Positions 18,211 through 25,565 of a stretch of DNA of 64,000 bases are shown piece after piece (within the stretch, counting starts at the first letter, position 1; every line of letters begins with the position of its first letter). This stretch comes from Candidatus Poribacteria bacterium (GTDB lineage: Bacteria; Poribacteria; WGA-4E; WGA-3G): NCBI GenBank assembly GCA_958295945.1, contig OY282386.1:4954204-5018203 (forward strand), written 5' to 3'. Made by a program: the position numbers and the translations under genes. Below the pieces are notes generated by a model. That model was given only the letters and a program-made list of their open reading frames with translations. It was not told the origin of the DNA and did no database searches.

Positions 18211-18693
18211 ATGAAACTTGGTGTTATGTCCGACAGTCACGACAACATTCCAAATGTCAAACGTGCAGTAGAATTATTCAACGATGTTGGTGTAGATTTA
18301 GTAGTCCATGCCGGGGATTTTATCGCACCTTTTGCCATTGACCCATTAGCAGATCTGAACTGCCGTGTTGTCGGTGTTTTTGGTAACAACGATGGAGAAC
18401 GTGTTGTCCTCGTCAAAAAGTTTGAAGCAATCGGTGAAGTACATCCAAACCTTGCAAGCACCTCGCTTGGTGACAAGTCCATTGCCGTCATGCACTATCC
18501 TGAACTTGCTATTCCGATTGCAAAAAGTGGAGAATATGACATCGTTGTCTATGGACACACGCACAAAATTGAAATTAGTAAGGAAAAAGCATTACTACTC
18601 AATCCCGGTGAAACAGGGGGTTGGACAACAGGCAAAGCAACAGTTGCAGTTGTGGATATTACAACACAGGATGCGAAAATATATGAAATTTGA
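18211..18693 (+). CDS. Metallophosphoesterase, YfcE/MJ0936 type
   Basis: A 160-residue calcineurin-fold phosphodiesterase. Metal-binding motifs are in order: MSDSHDN (D8, H10), HAGDFI, FGNNDGE, MHYPE and VYGHTHKIE. This complete set coordinates two metals and hydrolyses phosphodiester or phosphomonoester bonds in the cytoplasm. The size equals that of YfcE-type proteins. AAGGA precedes the ATG, 15 bases after the Mo enzyme stop, suggesting co-transcription, though no functional link is obvious. Confidence 0.93.
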   Translation: MKLGVMSDSHDNIPNVKRAVELFNDVGVDLVVHAGDFIAPFAIDPLADLNCRVVGVFGNNDGERVVLVKKFEAIGEVHPNLASTSLGDKSIAVMHYPELAIPIAKSGEYDIVVYGHTHKIEISKEKALLLNPGETGGWTTGKATVAVVDITTQDAKIYEI

Positions 18694-18697
18694 AGAA

Positions 18698-18785
18698 TAC
18701 CAAATTAACCCGATTTGTAGCGCGAGGTCTCCGTACCTCGCAATGTTGACTTAATCAAAAAAATAATAATCACGTCAATTTGGTA
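18698..18785. repeat. 88-bp MITE-like element with nested hairpin
   Basis: Outer ends TACCAAATTAAC and GTCAATTTGGTA are inverted with one mismatch. An inner GCGAGGT/ACCTCGC hairpin (18722-18741) shares its stem with the repeats at 5630 and 9980. It sits just after the phosphoesterase gene. Confidence 0.65.
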
Positions 18786-18830
18786 TCAGTTGATTGTTGG
18801 AGTATCGGATAAGCGAAACTTCCACAACAC

Positions 18831-19346
18831 CTAAGAAAAGATATGTTTTGCTGCGTTTAAACCCTTTAGGGAATCCGCAACCTCAACCATTCTATCCCAA
18901 TATCTGCTTTCTTGATTAGGTTCAGGAATTAATGTCTTATCCAATGCTTCAAAGCCGGTATTGCTACAATTCATCAATATTCTTCCATACTTGAGTTGAT
19001 CCGCTTCTAATTTCGTAGGCTCCTCTTCTCCAAAATGGAGATTAGCCCAGTGATTGCGCAATTCTTGCTGAATATCTGAATCTAACAACCGAATCTCTCG
19101 CAATGTTCCATCAGCGATCAGCATCCGCATCACTGAAATTTGTTTCGGATCAGGATATAAATCCAGAAACGGTGTCTTTTCTGATACATAAGTTATTTGT
19201 TCTGCTGATACAGAATATGCAAGACGAGAATCGATTTCTACAGCCGCAGCTCTCAAAACACCATCTGTATAAGCAATGCGATTCAAACGAACTGCCTCAA
19301 GTATATAAATGTCTTCATGTAAATCTACAAAATCATCTTTATCCAT
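18831..19346 (-). CDS. Hypothetical protein
   Basis: A 171-residue acidic protein of no family I recognise. The start at 19346 (MDKDDFVDLHEDIYIL) is preferred over an upstream ATG at 19469, because the extra 41 residues are Cys/Phe-rich and unlike the rest, and AGGA lies about 12 bases before 19346. The body is predicted to be mixed alpha/beta with no signal peptide or membrane segment. It diverges from the ASCH gene at 19472, sharing a roughly 125-base intergenic region. Confidence 0.6.
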   Translation of the reverse strand: MDKDDFVDLHEDIYILEAVRLNRIAYTDGVLRAAAVEIDSRLAYSVSAEQITYVSEKTPFLDLYPDPKQISVMRMLIADGTLREIRLLDSDIQQELRNHWANLHFGEEEPTKLEADQLKYGRILMNCSNTGFEALDKTLIPEPNQESRYWDRMVEVADSLKGLNAAKHIFS

Positions 19347-19471
19347 AGTAATACCATTCCTGTAAATATGCCGTTTGGAGTTGCGTAATTCAATGCGCCT
19401 ATTACATTCTATGACACAATAAAAAAAGAAACTTGTTATACAAAATAATCTATCGGATACGGAACACAATA

Positions 19472-19888
19472 ATGCAGTATCATCTCGCTATTTTCACACA
19501 ACCTTGGCTTGACCTTATCTTGGATGGCAAGAAAACTATTGACAGTAGACTTTCCAAAGTTCGGTGCGCCCCTTACGGAAAAATCAAGGCAAGAGATGTT
19601 GTCTACATGAAAGAAAGCGTTGGACTTGTCAAAGGGGAATTTATTGCTTCTAAAATAGAGACTTATGAAGACCTAACACCTGAAATACTATACGACATCA
19701 ACTCACATTATCATAACGAAATCTTTGTTGACGTGGGGTTTGAAGAATTCAGAGAAAAATGGACTGTTGCAAAGTACGCAACACTTATTCATATTACAAA
19801 TGTCCGTACATACAAAAAACCTTTTCCATTCCCTAAGAAAGACAGACGTTCTTGGATACTATTAGATAAATCTCTAATTGTTTCCTAA
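19472..19888 (+). CDS. ASCH domain-like small protein
   Basis: A 138-residue protein whose start HLAIFTQPWLDLILDGKKTIDSRL matches the opening of ASCH/PUA-like domains: a ligand-binding beta barrel with a GKKTIE/D-R motif. DVVYMKESVGLVKGEF continues the barrel. ASCH domains bind RNA or modified nucleosides, and some are amidohydrolases or coactivators. The ATG at 19472 is chosen because the protein fold begins there; an upstream start adds 13 unrelated residues. No partner gene is evident. Confidence 0.75.
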   Translation: MQYHLAIFTQPWLDLILDGKKTIDSRLSKVRCAPYGKIKARDVVYMKESVGLVKGEFIASKIETYEDLTPEILYDINSHYHNEIFVDVGFEEFREKWTVAKYATLIHITNVRTYKKPFPFPKKDRRSWILLDKSLIVS

Positions 19889-19908
19889 CTGCAGTTATAT
19901 TATTGAAC

Positions 19909-21174
19909 CTACTCAATATATCCTAAATTCCGCAATCTGCTCTCCAATATCTTCTTCTCCTCTGGTGTAGAGGCTTGTGCTTGCAAGTGCTGATAGTTAG
20001 AATTCATCAATATCTCGTCATAAGCATCGCGGAACCTTTCTGGATCTTCACAGGCAAGTTCTTCCCCGCTCATAACATGCCGATAAACATTATCTCCTGT
20101 CTGCTTATCTTCACGATACATATATTCACCGTCCGTTAGCGACCAAAGTCGCACACCTTCAGTATATCTGCTAATCTCCTCGTTGTCAACAGATGTCCGA
20201 GATGTAACCCGATGATGCGGCATCTCCAAGTTTTTCTTGCTAAGAAAACCAATTCCATACAGACTATCCAACTCTGATAACACCAATCGGTTATCATCAA
20301 ATGCCGATGGAGATAATAAATTTTGTCCATAACCATCATAGTCAGTATCAATACCCACAAGGTTTGTTATAGTTGGAAATAGGTCAATGGCAGAAATCGG
20401 AGCCTGGGGAAACTCTAACACGTCAATACCAGGAATATGTGCTAACAACGGCACATGCAGAACATTCTGATTTAGTGTGCTGCCGTGATCAATAAGCTCC
20501 TCACATATCCCTTCTCCGTGGTCTCCGAAGATAAAAACTGTCCACTCTGACAGGTCAAGCTGCTTCAAGATTTCAACGAGTTTGAACTCAAGAATATGCG
20601 TTGCAGCGGCGTAGTAAAATCGCAGTGCTTCATCTGTTCTTCCACGCTTTACAAGTGATCCGAGACTTGGTGCTCTAGGAATACCACTCATCCCATACCC
20701 ACCGTGTGTATACCAGAAGTGCAGAAAGCAGAACTGCGGTGTCTCTGAAGGTTGCTTCAAATGATGTATCATATCTTCCATAGAACCGAGTTGCTGTGCT
20801 TTCGCTTTCGGGTCAACAGGTGTGATGAAAGACTCATAATCAAGGAAACGAAATACTTCAGCACGTTCAGACCGTCCAGTGACATGATAACCTTCATCCG
20901 CAAATATTTGGAATAAGTTTAGAATGCCATCAAACATCTTCAGATAGGTCTGTCCATAGACGCCATGTTCAAACGGATAAAGTCCCGTAAAGTATGAAGT
21001 ATGAGAAGGACGCGTAGCAGGAGCTGCCACAAAGAACTTTTCTGCAAGTGAGAAATCTTTGGTCAACAGATCGAACTTCGGTGTATTGAAGAGAGCATTA
21101 GTCCGACTTAGCGCATCATAACGCCAAGCATCTATTGAGATGAGAAGAAACTTATTGATAGACTTTGTTGCCAT
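19909..21174 (-). CDS. Sulfatase-fold hydrolase with Thr at the nucleophile position
   Basis: A 421-residue alkaline phosphatase/sulfatase superfamily enzyme. Metal ligands are visible at Asp15 (LISIDAWRYDAL) and in FIFGDHGEG (about residue 218). In place of the sulfatase C/S-x-P-S-R signature, residues 54-58 read TRPSH, followed by TSYFTGLYP. Formylglycine formation needs Cys or Ser, so this cannot be a conventional sulfatase; Thr nucleophiles are used by phospho-transferring relatives. It lacks a signal peptide, so it should be cytoplasmic. The start is 4 bases from the stop of the FG-GAP gene upstream in the operon, suggesting coupling. Confidence 0.88.
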   Translation of the reverse strand: MATKSINKFLLISIDAWRYDALSRTNALFNTPKFDLLTKDFSLAEKFFVAAPATRPSHTSYFTGLYPFEHGVYGQTYLKMFDGILNLFQIFADEGYHVTGRSERAEVFRFLDYESFITPVDPKAKAQQLGSMEDMIHHLKQPSETPQFCFLHFWYTHGGYGMSGIPRAPSLGSLVKRGRTDEALRFYYAAATHILEFKLVEILKQLDLSEWTVFIFGDHGEGICEELIDHGSTLNQNVLHVPLLAHIPGIDVLEFPQAPISAIDLFPTITNLVGIDTDYDGYGQNLLSPSAFDDNRLVLSELDSLYGIGFLSKKNLEMPHHRVTSRTSVDNEEISRYTEGVRLWSLTDGEYMYREDKQTGDNVYRHVMSGEELACEDPERFRDAYDEILMNSNYQHLQAQASTPEEKKILESRLRNLGYIE

Positions 21175-21178
21175 AAAG

Positions 21179-22531
21179 TTAATCCATTAATCGTGCATTG
21201 TATTGTCGTGGAGTGTGTTTGTATCCATCAAATTGGTCAGGATGAAAAGGTTGCGGTGTCCAGATATAAACAGCATCACTATAGGGATCATAGAGGACCA
21301 CCTCTTCACGCGCATCTCCACAAACATCTGCTGGAAAGCAGTGATACCAACCCATTTTACCACCTGTCGGCAGTGGCAGATCGGGAAACGTAACAACTCT
21401 GTTTCCCTCACCGTTATAGAGTGCAGCAGGACTATAAATCAATTCCTGTTTACCGTCACCATGCCAACGTATTACCTCTAATCCCGTATTGTTAGGGGTT
21501 TCGTCCACACGAAATCGACTCTGAATCTGTCCACTGTTGTTAACTACAATTAAGTCAGGATGGTGACCGTTATATCGGATGACTAAATTAGGTTTTGCAT
21601 CAGACAGCAAGTTGCCACATCGGATCTCTTGTCCATGCGGCACCTCTTCAAAACCGAGTGATAGCAATGTGTTACCCTCACCATCAAGCACTTGTCCACC
21701 ACCAGAGAGAATGGCACGGGTTTGACCATCCCATTCCTGAACTAAGACAGAATCTATGTTGTCGCCGAGGAAGTTGTCCCAAAGCACCGATCCATCTGCA
21801 GCAAGACCAAAATTTCCCCCATTGACTTCATCAAGTCCATCTCCATTGAAGTCGCCGACAGCAGGAATATAGGCAGAGTGTTTCGGATAGCGATACCATC
21901 TGTCTGTATACTGCCAAAGCAGTTCAAGCTCGTGGTTAAACGCAAGGACATTCACACCGACTTTCACAATAAAATCTTGCGGTTGTGGATTTCCACAAAG
22001 GTTGGCAATCATCAAACGTTGATGGACATAATTGGGAATATGCAATTCACCATCAACATAAGCATCACATTGTCGTAACGCATCCGATACAACAGTATGT
22101 TTAATCTCTCCGGTTGCACCATCCAATATCATCAAATACACGGCAGACAAATCCCACTTACTCACCTCCGACACAGCGGTGTCTACCCAAAAACAGATCA
22201 CTTCCGACTGTCCATCCGCATCAATATCATAAATGGCAACGGGACCAGGTCTGTCAGGTGAAAGTGTCGTTAGAGAGGAATTCTTCACATCTGCGTCTTT
22301 GATTTCAAGGTGCTTATCACCGAGACACCACAACGGTTCTCCTTCAAGTGTAAATGCCCCGAGAAAACAAGGATGGATACCACCAAGTGACTTATAGACC
22401 AGAAAATCAACCGTTCCATTTCCAGTTAAGTCACCGATACGGATATCACCACCCCATAAACGTCCATGTGTCTCATTGAGAAAAACGTCTGGAATTGCAA
22501 CCCGTTTATAAAAATGTGCTGCTTTTTGCAT
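21179..22531 (-). CDS. FG-GAP/VCBS-type beta-propeller protein
   Basis: A 450-residue protein built from repeated D-x-N/D-G-D segments: IGDLTGNGTVDFLV, IYDIDADGQSEVIC, VGDFNGDGLDEV and WHGDGKQELIY. These are the calcium-binding loops of FG-GAP propellers, and the layout resembles rhamnogalacturonan lyase family 11. No signal peptide is seen, so secretion is unproven. The catalytic residues of lyases could not be confirmed. It sits tightly before the sulfatase-fold gene, which fits polysaccharide or glycoconjugate processing. Confidence 0.75.
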   Translation of the reverse strand: MQKAAHFYKRVAIPDVFLNETHGRLWGGDIRIGDLTGNGTVDFLVYKSLGGIHPCFLGAFTLEGEPLWCLGDKHLEIKDADVKNSSLTTLSPDRPGPVAIYDIDADGQSEVICFWVDTAVSEVSKWDLSAVYLMILDGATGEIKHTVVSDALRQCDAYVDGELHIPNYVHQRLMIANLCGNPQPQDFIVKVGVNVLAFNHELELLWQYTDRWYRYPKHSAYIPAVGDFNGDGLDEVNGGNFGLAADGSVLWDNFLGDNIDSVLVQEWDGQTRAILSGGGQVLDGEGNTLLSLGFEEVPHGQEIRCGNLLSDAKPNLVIRYNGHHPDLIVVNNSGQIQSRFRVDETPNNTGLEVIRWHGDGKQELIYSPAALYNGEGNRVVTFPDLPLPTGGKMGWYHCFPADVCGDAREEVVLYDPYSDAVYIWTPQPFHPDQFDGYKHTPRQYNARLMD

Positions 22532-22548
22532 ATTAATTTAGCCAAGGA

Positions 22549-23559
22549 CTATTTTGTATTCTCTGATTTGAGTTTTCCCCAAACCGTAGTTACTCTATTT
22601 TCAGGTTCAACCGAGTATGCTCTACTTGACCAATCATAAAGATAGTAGCTGTTAGACATACCATCCAATTTTTTAGGCACACCACCATTAAGGGGAACTG
22701 CAATGTTGCAATAAAGAGTAAGACCTCTATTGTCTCTACCCGTTATTTGGTAAATAATGGACTTTCCATTAGGTGACCATTTAAGTCCTAAAAACCACGA
22801 GTGCTCTTGAAGTTCTTTGAGGGTCAGCCAAGTACGCAGATTATGAAGTGAAATAATACGAATTTCATCTGCAATCTTTACGAAGCTATGCAAGCGCACT
22901 GAAGAAAAAGCAAGTTTTTTGCCATCCGGTGAGAAAACAGGCATGCTACCTACTTTGCTGATATGTAGAGTTTTTTCAGTTTTGATATCAAAGAGAAAAA
23001 CACCTTCAGCGGTGTCGTAAGCCATCTGCTTTCCATCCGGTGACCAAGCGACATTGGTCGCATTTACTTCCTTTAACAACGTAATTTTTGGTGAAGCTTT
23101 TTTCAATTCACGATGGGATATGAAATAGATACCTTTCTTTGGCAGGGGGTCTCTTTCGTGAATCAGACTGTTCACGAAAACGATATCGCCATTTGGTGAG
23201 ATGTCTATATCGTAGACATCCTCAACTCGATTATGTGTTAGTTTACGCGGTTTTGCCGGAACCTCAGTTGTATCAATAAGGTATCCTTCATGCTCAAACG
23301 GAGAGATTCCCCTTTCATGAACAGAGATGGCAATAAGAGGACCATTTCTTTGTACAGACAAATGCATAATATCAATAGGATCGTCACTTTCTAACTTTAA
23401 AAGCAGATGGGTAGTGTCTGTGTTGTTGATGCGAGTGATCCATAATTCGCTGGACCTAATGCCCGTATCCATTACATAGATGATTTCACTTGTAATTCTT
23501 GTGTTGCCTGTGAGTGGAATGAAAAAGATCAAACAGAGACATGAAAGAAGGGACTTCAT
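22549..23559 (-). CDS. Secreted TolB-like (PD40) propeller protein with VWGKLKS C-terminal tail
   Basis: A 336-residue exported protein. Residues 1-20 are a Sec signal. PD40/WD-like blades follow, with NVAWSPDGKQMAYD, MPVFSPDGKKLAF and GLKWSPNGKSIIYQ, typical of TolB-type periplasmic propellers. The last residues read ENRVTTVWGKLKSENTK, and the same VWGKLKS ending closes the unrelated secreted protein at 36144. GGAG lies 8 bases upstream of the ATG. It is upstream of the FG-GAP and sulfatase-fold genes and 17 bases from the former. Confidence 0.82.
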   Translation of the reverse strand: MKSLLSCLCLIFFIPLTGNTRITSEIIYVMDTGIRSSELWITRINNTDTTHLLLKLESDDPIDIMHLSVQRNGPLIAISVHERGISPFEHEGYLIDTTEVPAKPRKLTHNRVEDVYDIDISPNGDIVFVNSLIHERDPLPKKGIYFISHRELKKASPKITLLKEVNATNVAWSPDGKQMAYDTAEGVFLFDIKTEKTLHISKVGSMPVFSPDGKKLAFSSVRLHSFVKIADEIRIISLHNLRTWLTLKELQEHSWFLGLKWSPNGKSIIYQITGRDNRGLTLYCNIAVPLNGGVPKKLDGMSNSYYLYDWSSRAYSVEPENRVTTVWGKLKSENTK

Positions 23560-23707
23560 GAGAACTCCTATTGTTCTGGATCTATTTTCCTATGATTTTC
23601 CCTATTGATTGGGAATTCAGACGAGTCAAATACCTTTTCAGTGCATCCGGATGAAAGACCTATAAGAACATACAGACTACAATTTCCTATAATCTTGTTT
23701 TATTCAT

Positions 23708-24472
23708 TTATACAAACGCCTTGAAAAGCCCAACGTAGAGTGCTAACACCTTTTCGGTATCAGGTCCTGTATAAGCACATTCGTTGGATATGTAACCAGC
23801 AAAACCGATACGACTTAACCATTGAAACATCTGACGGTAGAGTTCAAATGTTTCTGGAGTTTCCACTTTATGTGTATGAACAGAAGTGATATGAGGAGCG
23901 ACGCGTGAAAAGAGAGGGTCAATACTTCCAGCATCGCAACCAACGAATTGGGAATTGAAGACCAAACCAACGTTAGACAGCTGGACACCTTCAATAACCT
24001 CCATTGCAGAATCCGGGTCTGTGAAGGAGCCGTGCATCTCAATTGAGACTGTAATGCCCTTTTCACCAGCATAGTTGCCGAGTGCTTTCAAACCTTCCGT
24101 CACATAACCCACAACAGCGTCCCGGTTTCCCTCTGAATATCGGTCGCCAAGCACGCGAACATGGTTACATTCCATGAATTCAGCCATGTCAATCACACGG
24201 GAAACGCGTCGGACAGTTTCTTCTCGATCAGCAGCATTTTCTGAATGGAAATTCTGGCAACTCGTGAGTGAAGAAATGACAACTCCACTTGAATCTACTT
24301 GCGACTTCAACCCATCCCAAGCATCTTCAGGTGTATCCCACTCAAATCCATGTTTCTGTTTGTAATCCATCAACAACTCAACACCGTGATAGCCGGTAGC
24401 CTCAGCGGTATCAAGGATCCGCTTGAGTTCCCAATCTTGACAAGTCTGATATGTATTTAACGCCCACTTCAT
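23708..24472 (-). CDS. Sugar phosphate isomerase/epimerase (TIM barrel)
   Basis: A 254-residue xylose-isomerase-like barrel protein. Key strands are YHGVELLMDY (about residues 28-37), VSIEMHGS (about 145-152, carrying the metal-binding Glu), GLVFNSQF and SVHTHKVE (the His ligands), then NECAYTGP near the end. The ribosome site AGGAG overlaps the stop region of the VWA gene immediately upstream (9-base gap), so translation is probably coupled. Substrate unknown. Confidence 0.9.
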   Translation of the reverse strand: MKWALNTYQTCQDWELKRILDTAEATGYHGVELLMDYKQKHGFEWDTPEDAWDGLKSQVDSSGVVISSLTSCQNFHSENAADREETVRRVSRVIDMAEFMECNHVRVLGDRYSEGNRDAVVGYVTEGLKALGNYAGEKGITVSIEMHGSFTDPDSAMEVIEGVQLSNVGLVFNSQFVGCDAGSIDPLFSRVAPHITSVHTHKVETPETFELYRQMFQWLSRIGFAGYISNECAYTGPDTEKVLALYVGLFKAFV

Positions 24473-24481
24473 AATAAATCT

Positions 24482-25552
24482 CTACTCCTGAATCGGTATC
24501 GGGTACCAGAGTCCACCTGTCTTAGTTGACAAAGCCCGATGTGTCGTATGATTAATACCGATGACATCAACTGTAATCTTATTCTGTTGACACTGACGTA
24601 GTACATCTAATAATTGAATAGATCCCTTACTTGCCTCATCTGTCACGAGCACAAAACGTCGATTAGCCTCTTCCCTAAATTTAACCCGTCGAATCGCTTT
24701 CATGATTGCATCATGAGCACGTTCATCACCTGCTGCAGCCACAACATGTGTCGTCAATAATCGTTTATATCTCTCTACATCCCATGTCGGTTGGTGAACG
24801 ATGGTGTCTCTATCAAGATACCTGAAAAGAACTATGCCAAGCCTAAAGTCTATACCTTTCTCTTCAAATACCGTAGCCATCTGGATTAGTTGTCTGCCAA
24901 CAGCACGGATATTATCTATCATACTCCCGCTTATGTCAAGCAGAAAAACGACATCTACAACCCGTTCTGTTCTACTATCAGCGACACTTTCTGCGATACC
25001 CTCTAACGCTTCGCCCATCTTTCCATCTCTGTCAATAGGCAGTGGCGTGTCTTCAGTCTGTTGTTGCATTGTTCCTGCTTGTTTTTGCACTTGTTCAGCC
25101 ATTGGTGTGATGGTTGGTGATTTTGCATTCTCAATCGCTATTGATTTCCATTCTGGGTTTTTAGATACAATTTCTCTTAACGTTGTCTCTTCCATCGGCA
25201 AATTTGCTTCCGTTCCGACTGCCATCAATGCTGTGCCGGTGTTTATAGGACGCGTAGAGTTAATCGGTTGGGCAGCATTTTGTTCGGTTATTTCCACTGC
25301 ATTTGAAGATATAGGACGCCGTTTCGGCATGGAACGTTTGCGTTCGCTACTCATGTGGAAACGTTTTGGTGTGGACACTAACACGGCATCCGATACTAAT
25401 GGGTCAGAAGTTAGTAACGGACGATACCAACGGACATAACTTATACTCACAAGCGCAATCATAACGCCATGCAATACCAACGACATAAGCAACGCGCGGC
25501 GCATTTTTATGCGTTTTTGATGAAGTTTTTCTGAATATATCTCAAAAAGCAT
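24482..25552 (-). CDS. Membrane-anchored VWA-domain protein
   Basis: A 356-residue protein from the chosen ATG (25552), which has GGAG 8 bases upstream; an earlier ATG at 25618 would overlap the preceding gene. One N-terminal membrane segment (residues about 20-45) is followed by a Pro/Thr-rich linker and, near the C-terminus, a von Willebrand A domain. The metal site begins VVFLLDISGSMIDN, a full DxSxS motif. The topology, one anchor and then a periplasmic VWA domain, matches other VWA partners of envelope or stress systems. It is upstream of the isomerase and downstream of the PEP-utilising enzyme. Confidence 0.85.
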   Translation of the reverse strand: MLFEIYSEKLHQKRIKMRRALLMSLVLHGVMIALVSISYVRWYRPLLTSDPLVSDAVLVSTPKRFHMSSERKRSMPKRRPISSNAVEITEQNAAQPINSTRPINTGTALMAVGTEANLPMEETTLREIVSKNPEWKSIAIENAKSPTITPMAEQVQKQAGTMQQQTEDTPLPIDRDGKMGEALEGIAESVADSRTERVVDVVFLLDISGSMIDNIRAVGRQLIQMATVFEEKGIDFRLGIVLFRYLDRDTIVHQPTWDVERYKRLLTTHVVAAAGDERAHDAIMKAIRRVKFREEANRRFVLVTDEASKGSIQLLDVLRQCQQNKITVDVIGINHTTHRALSTKTGGLWYPIPIQE

Positions 25553-25565
25553 GCTCATCTCTCCA

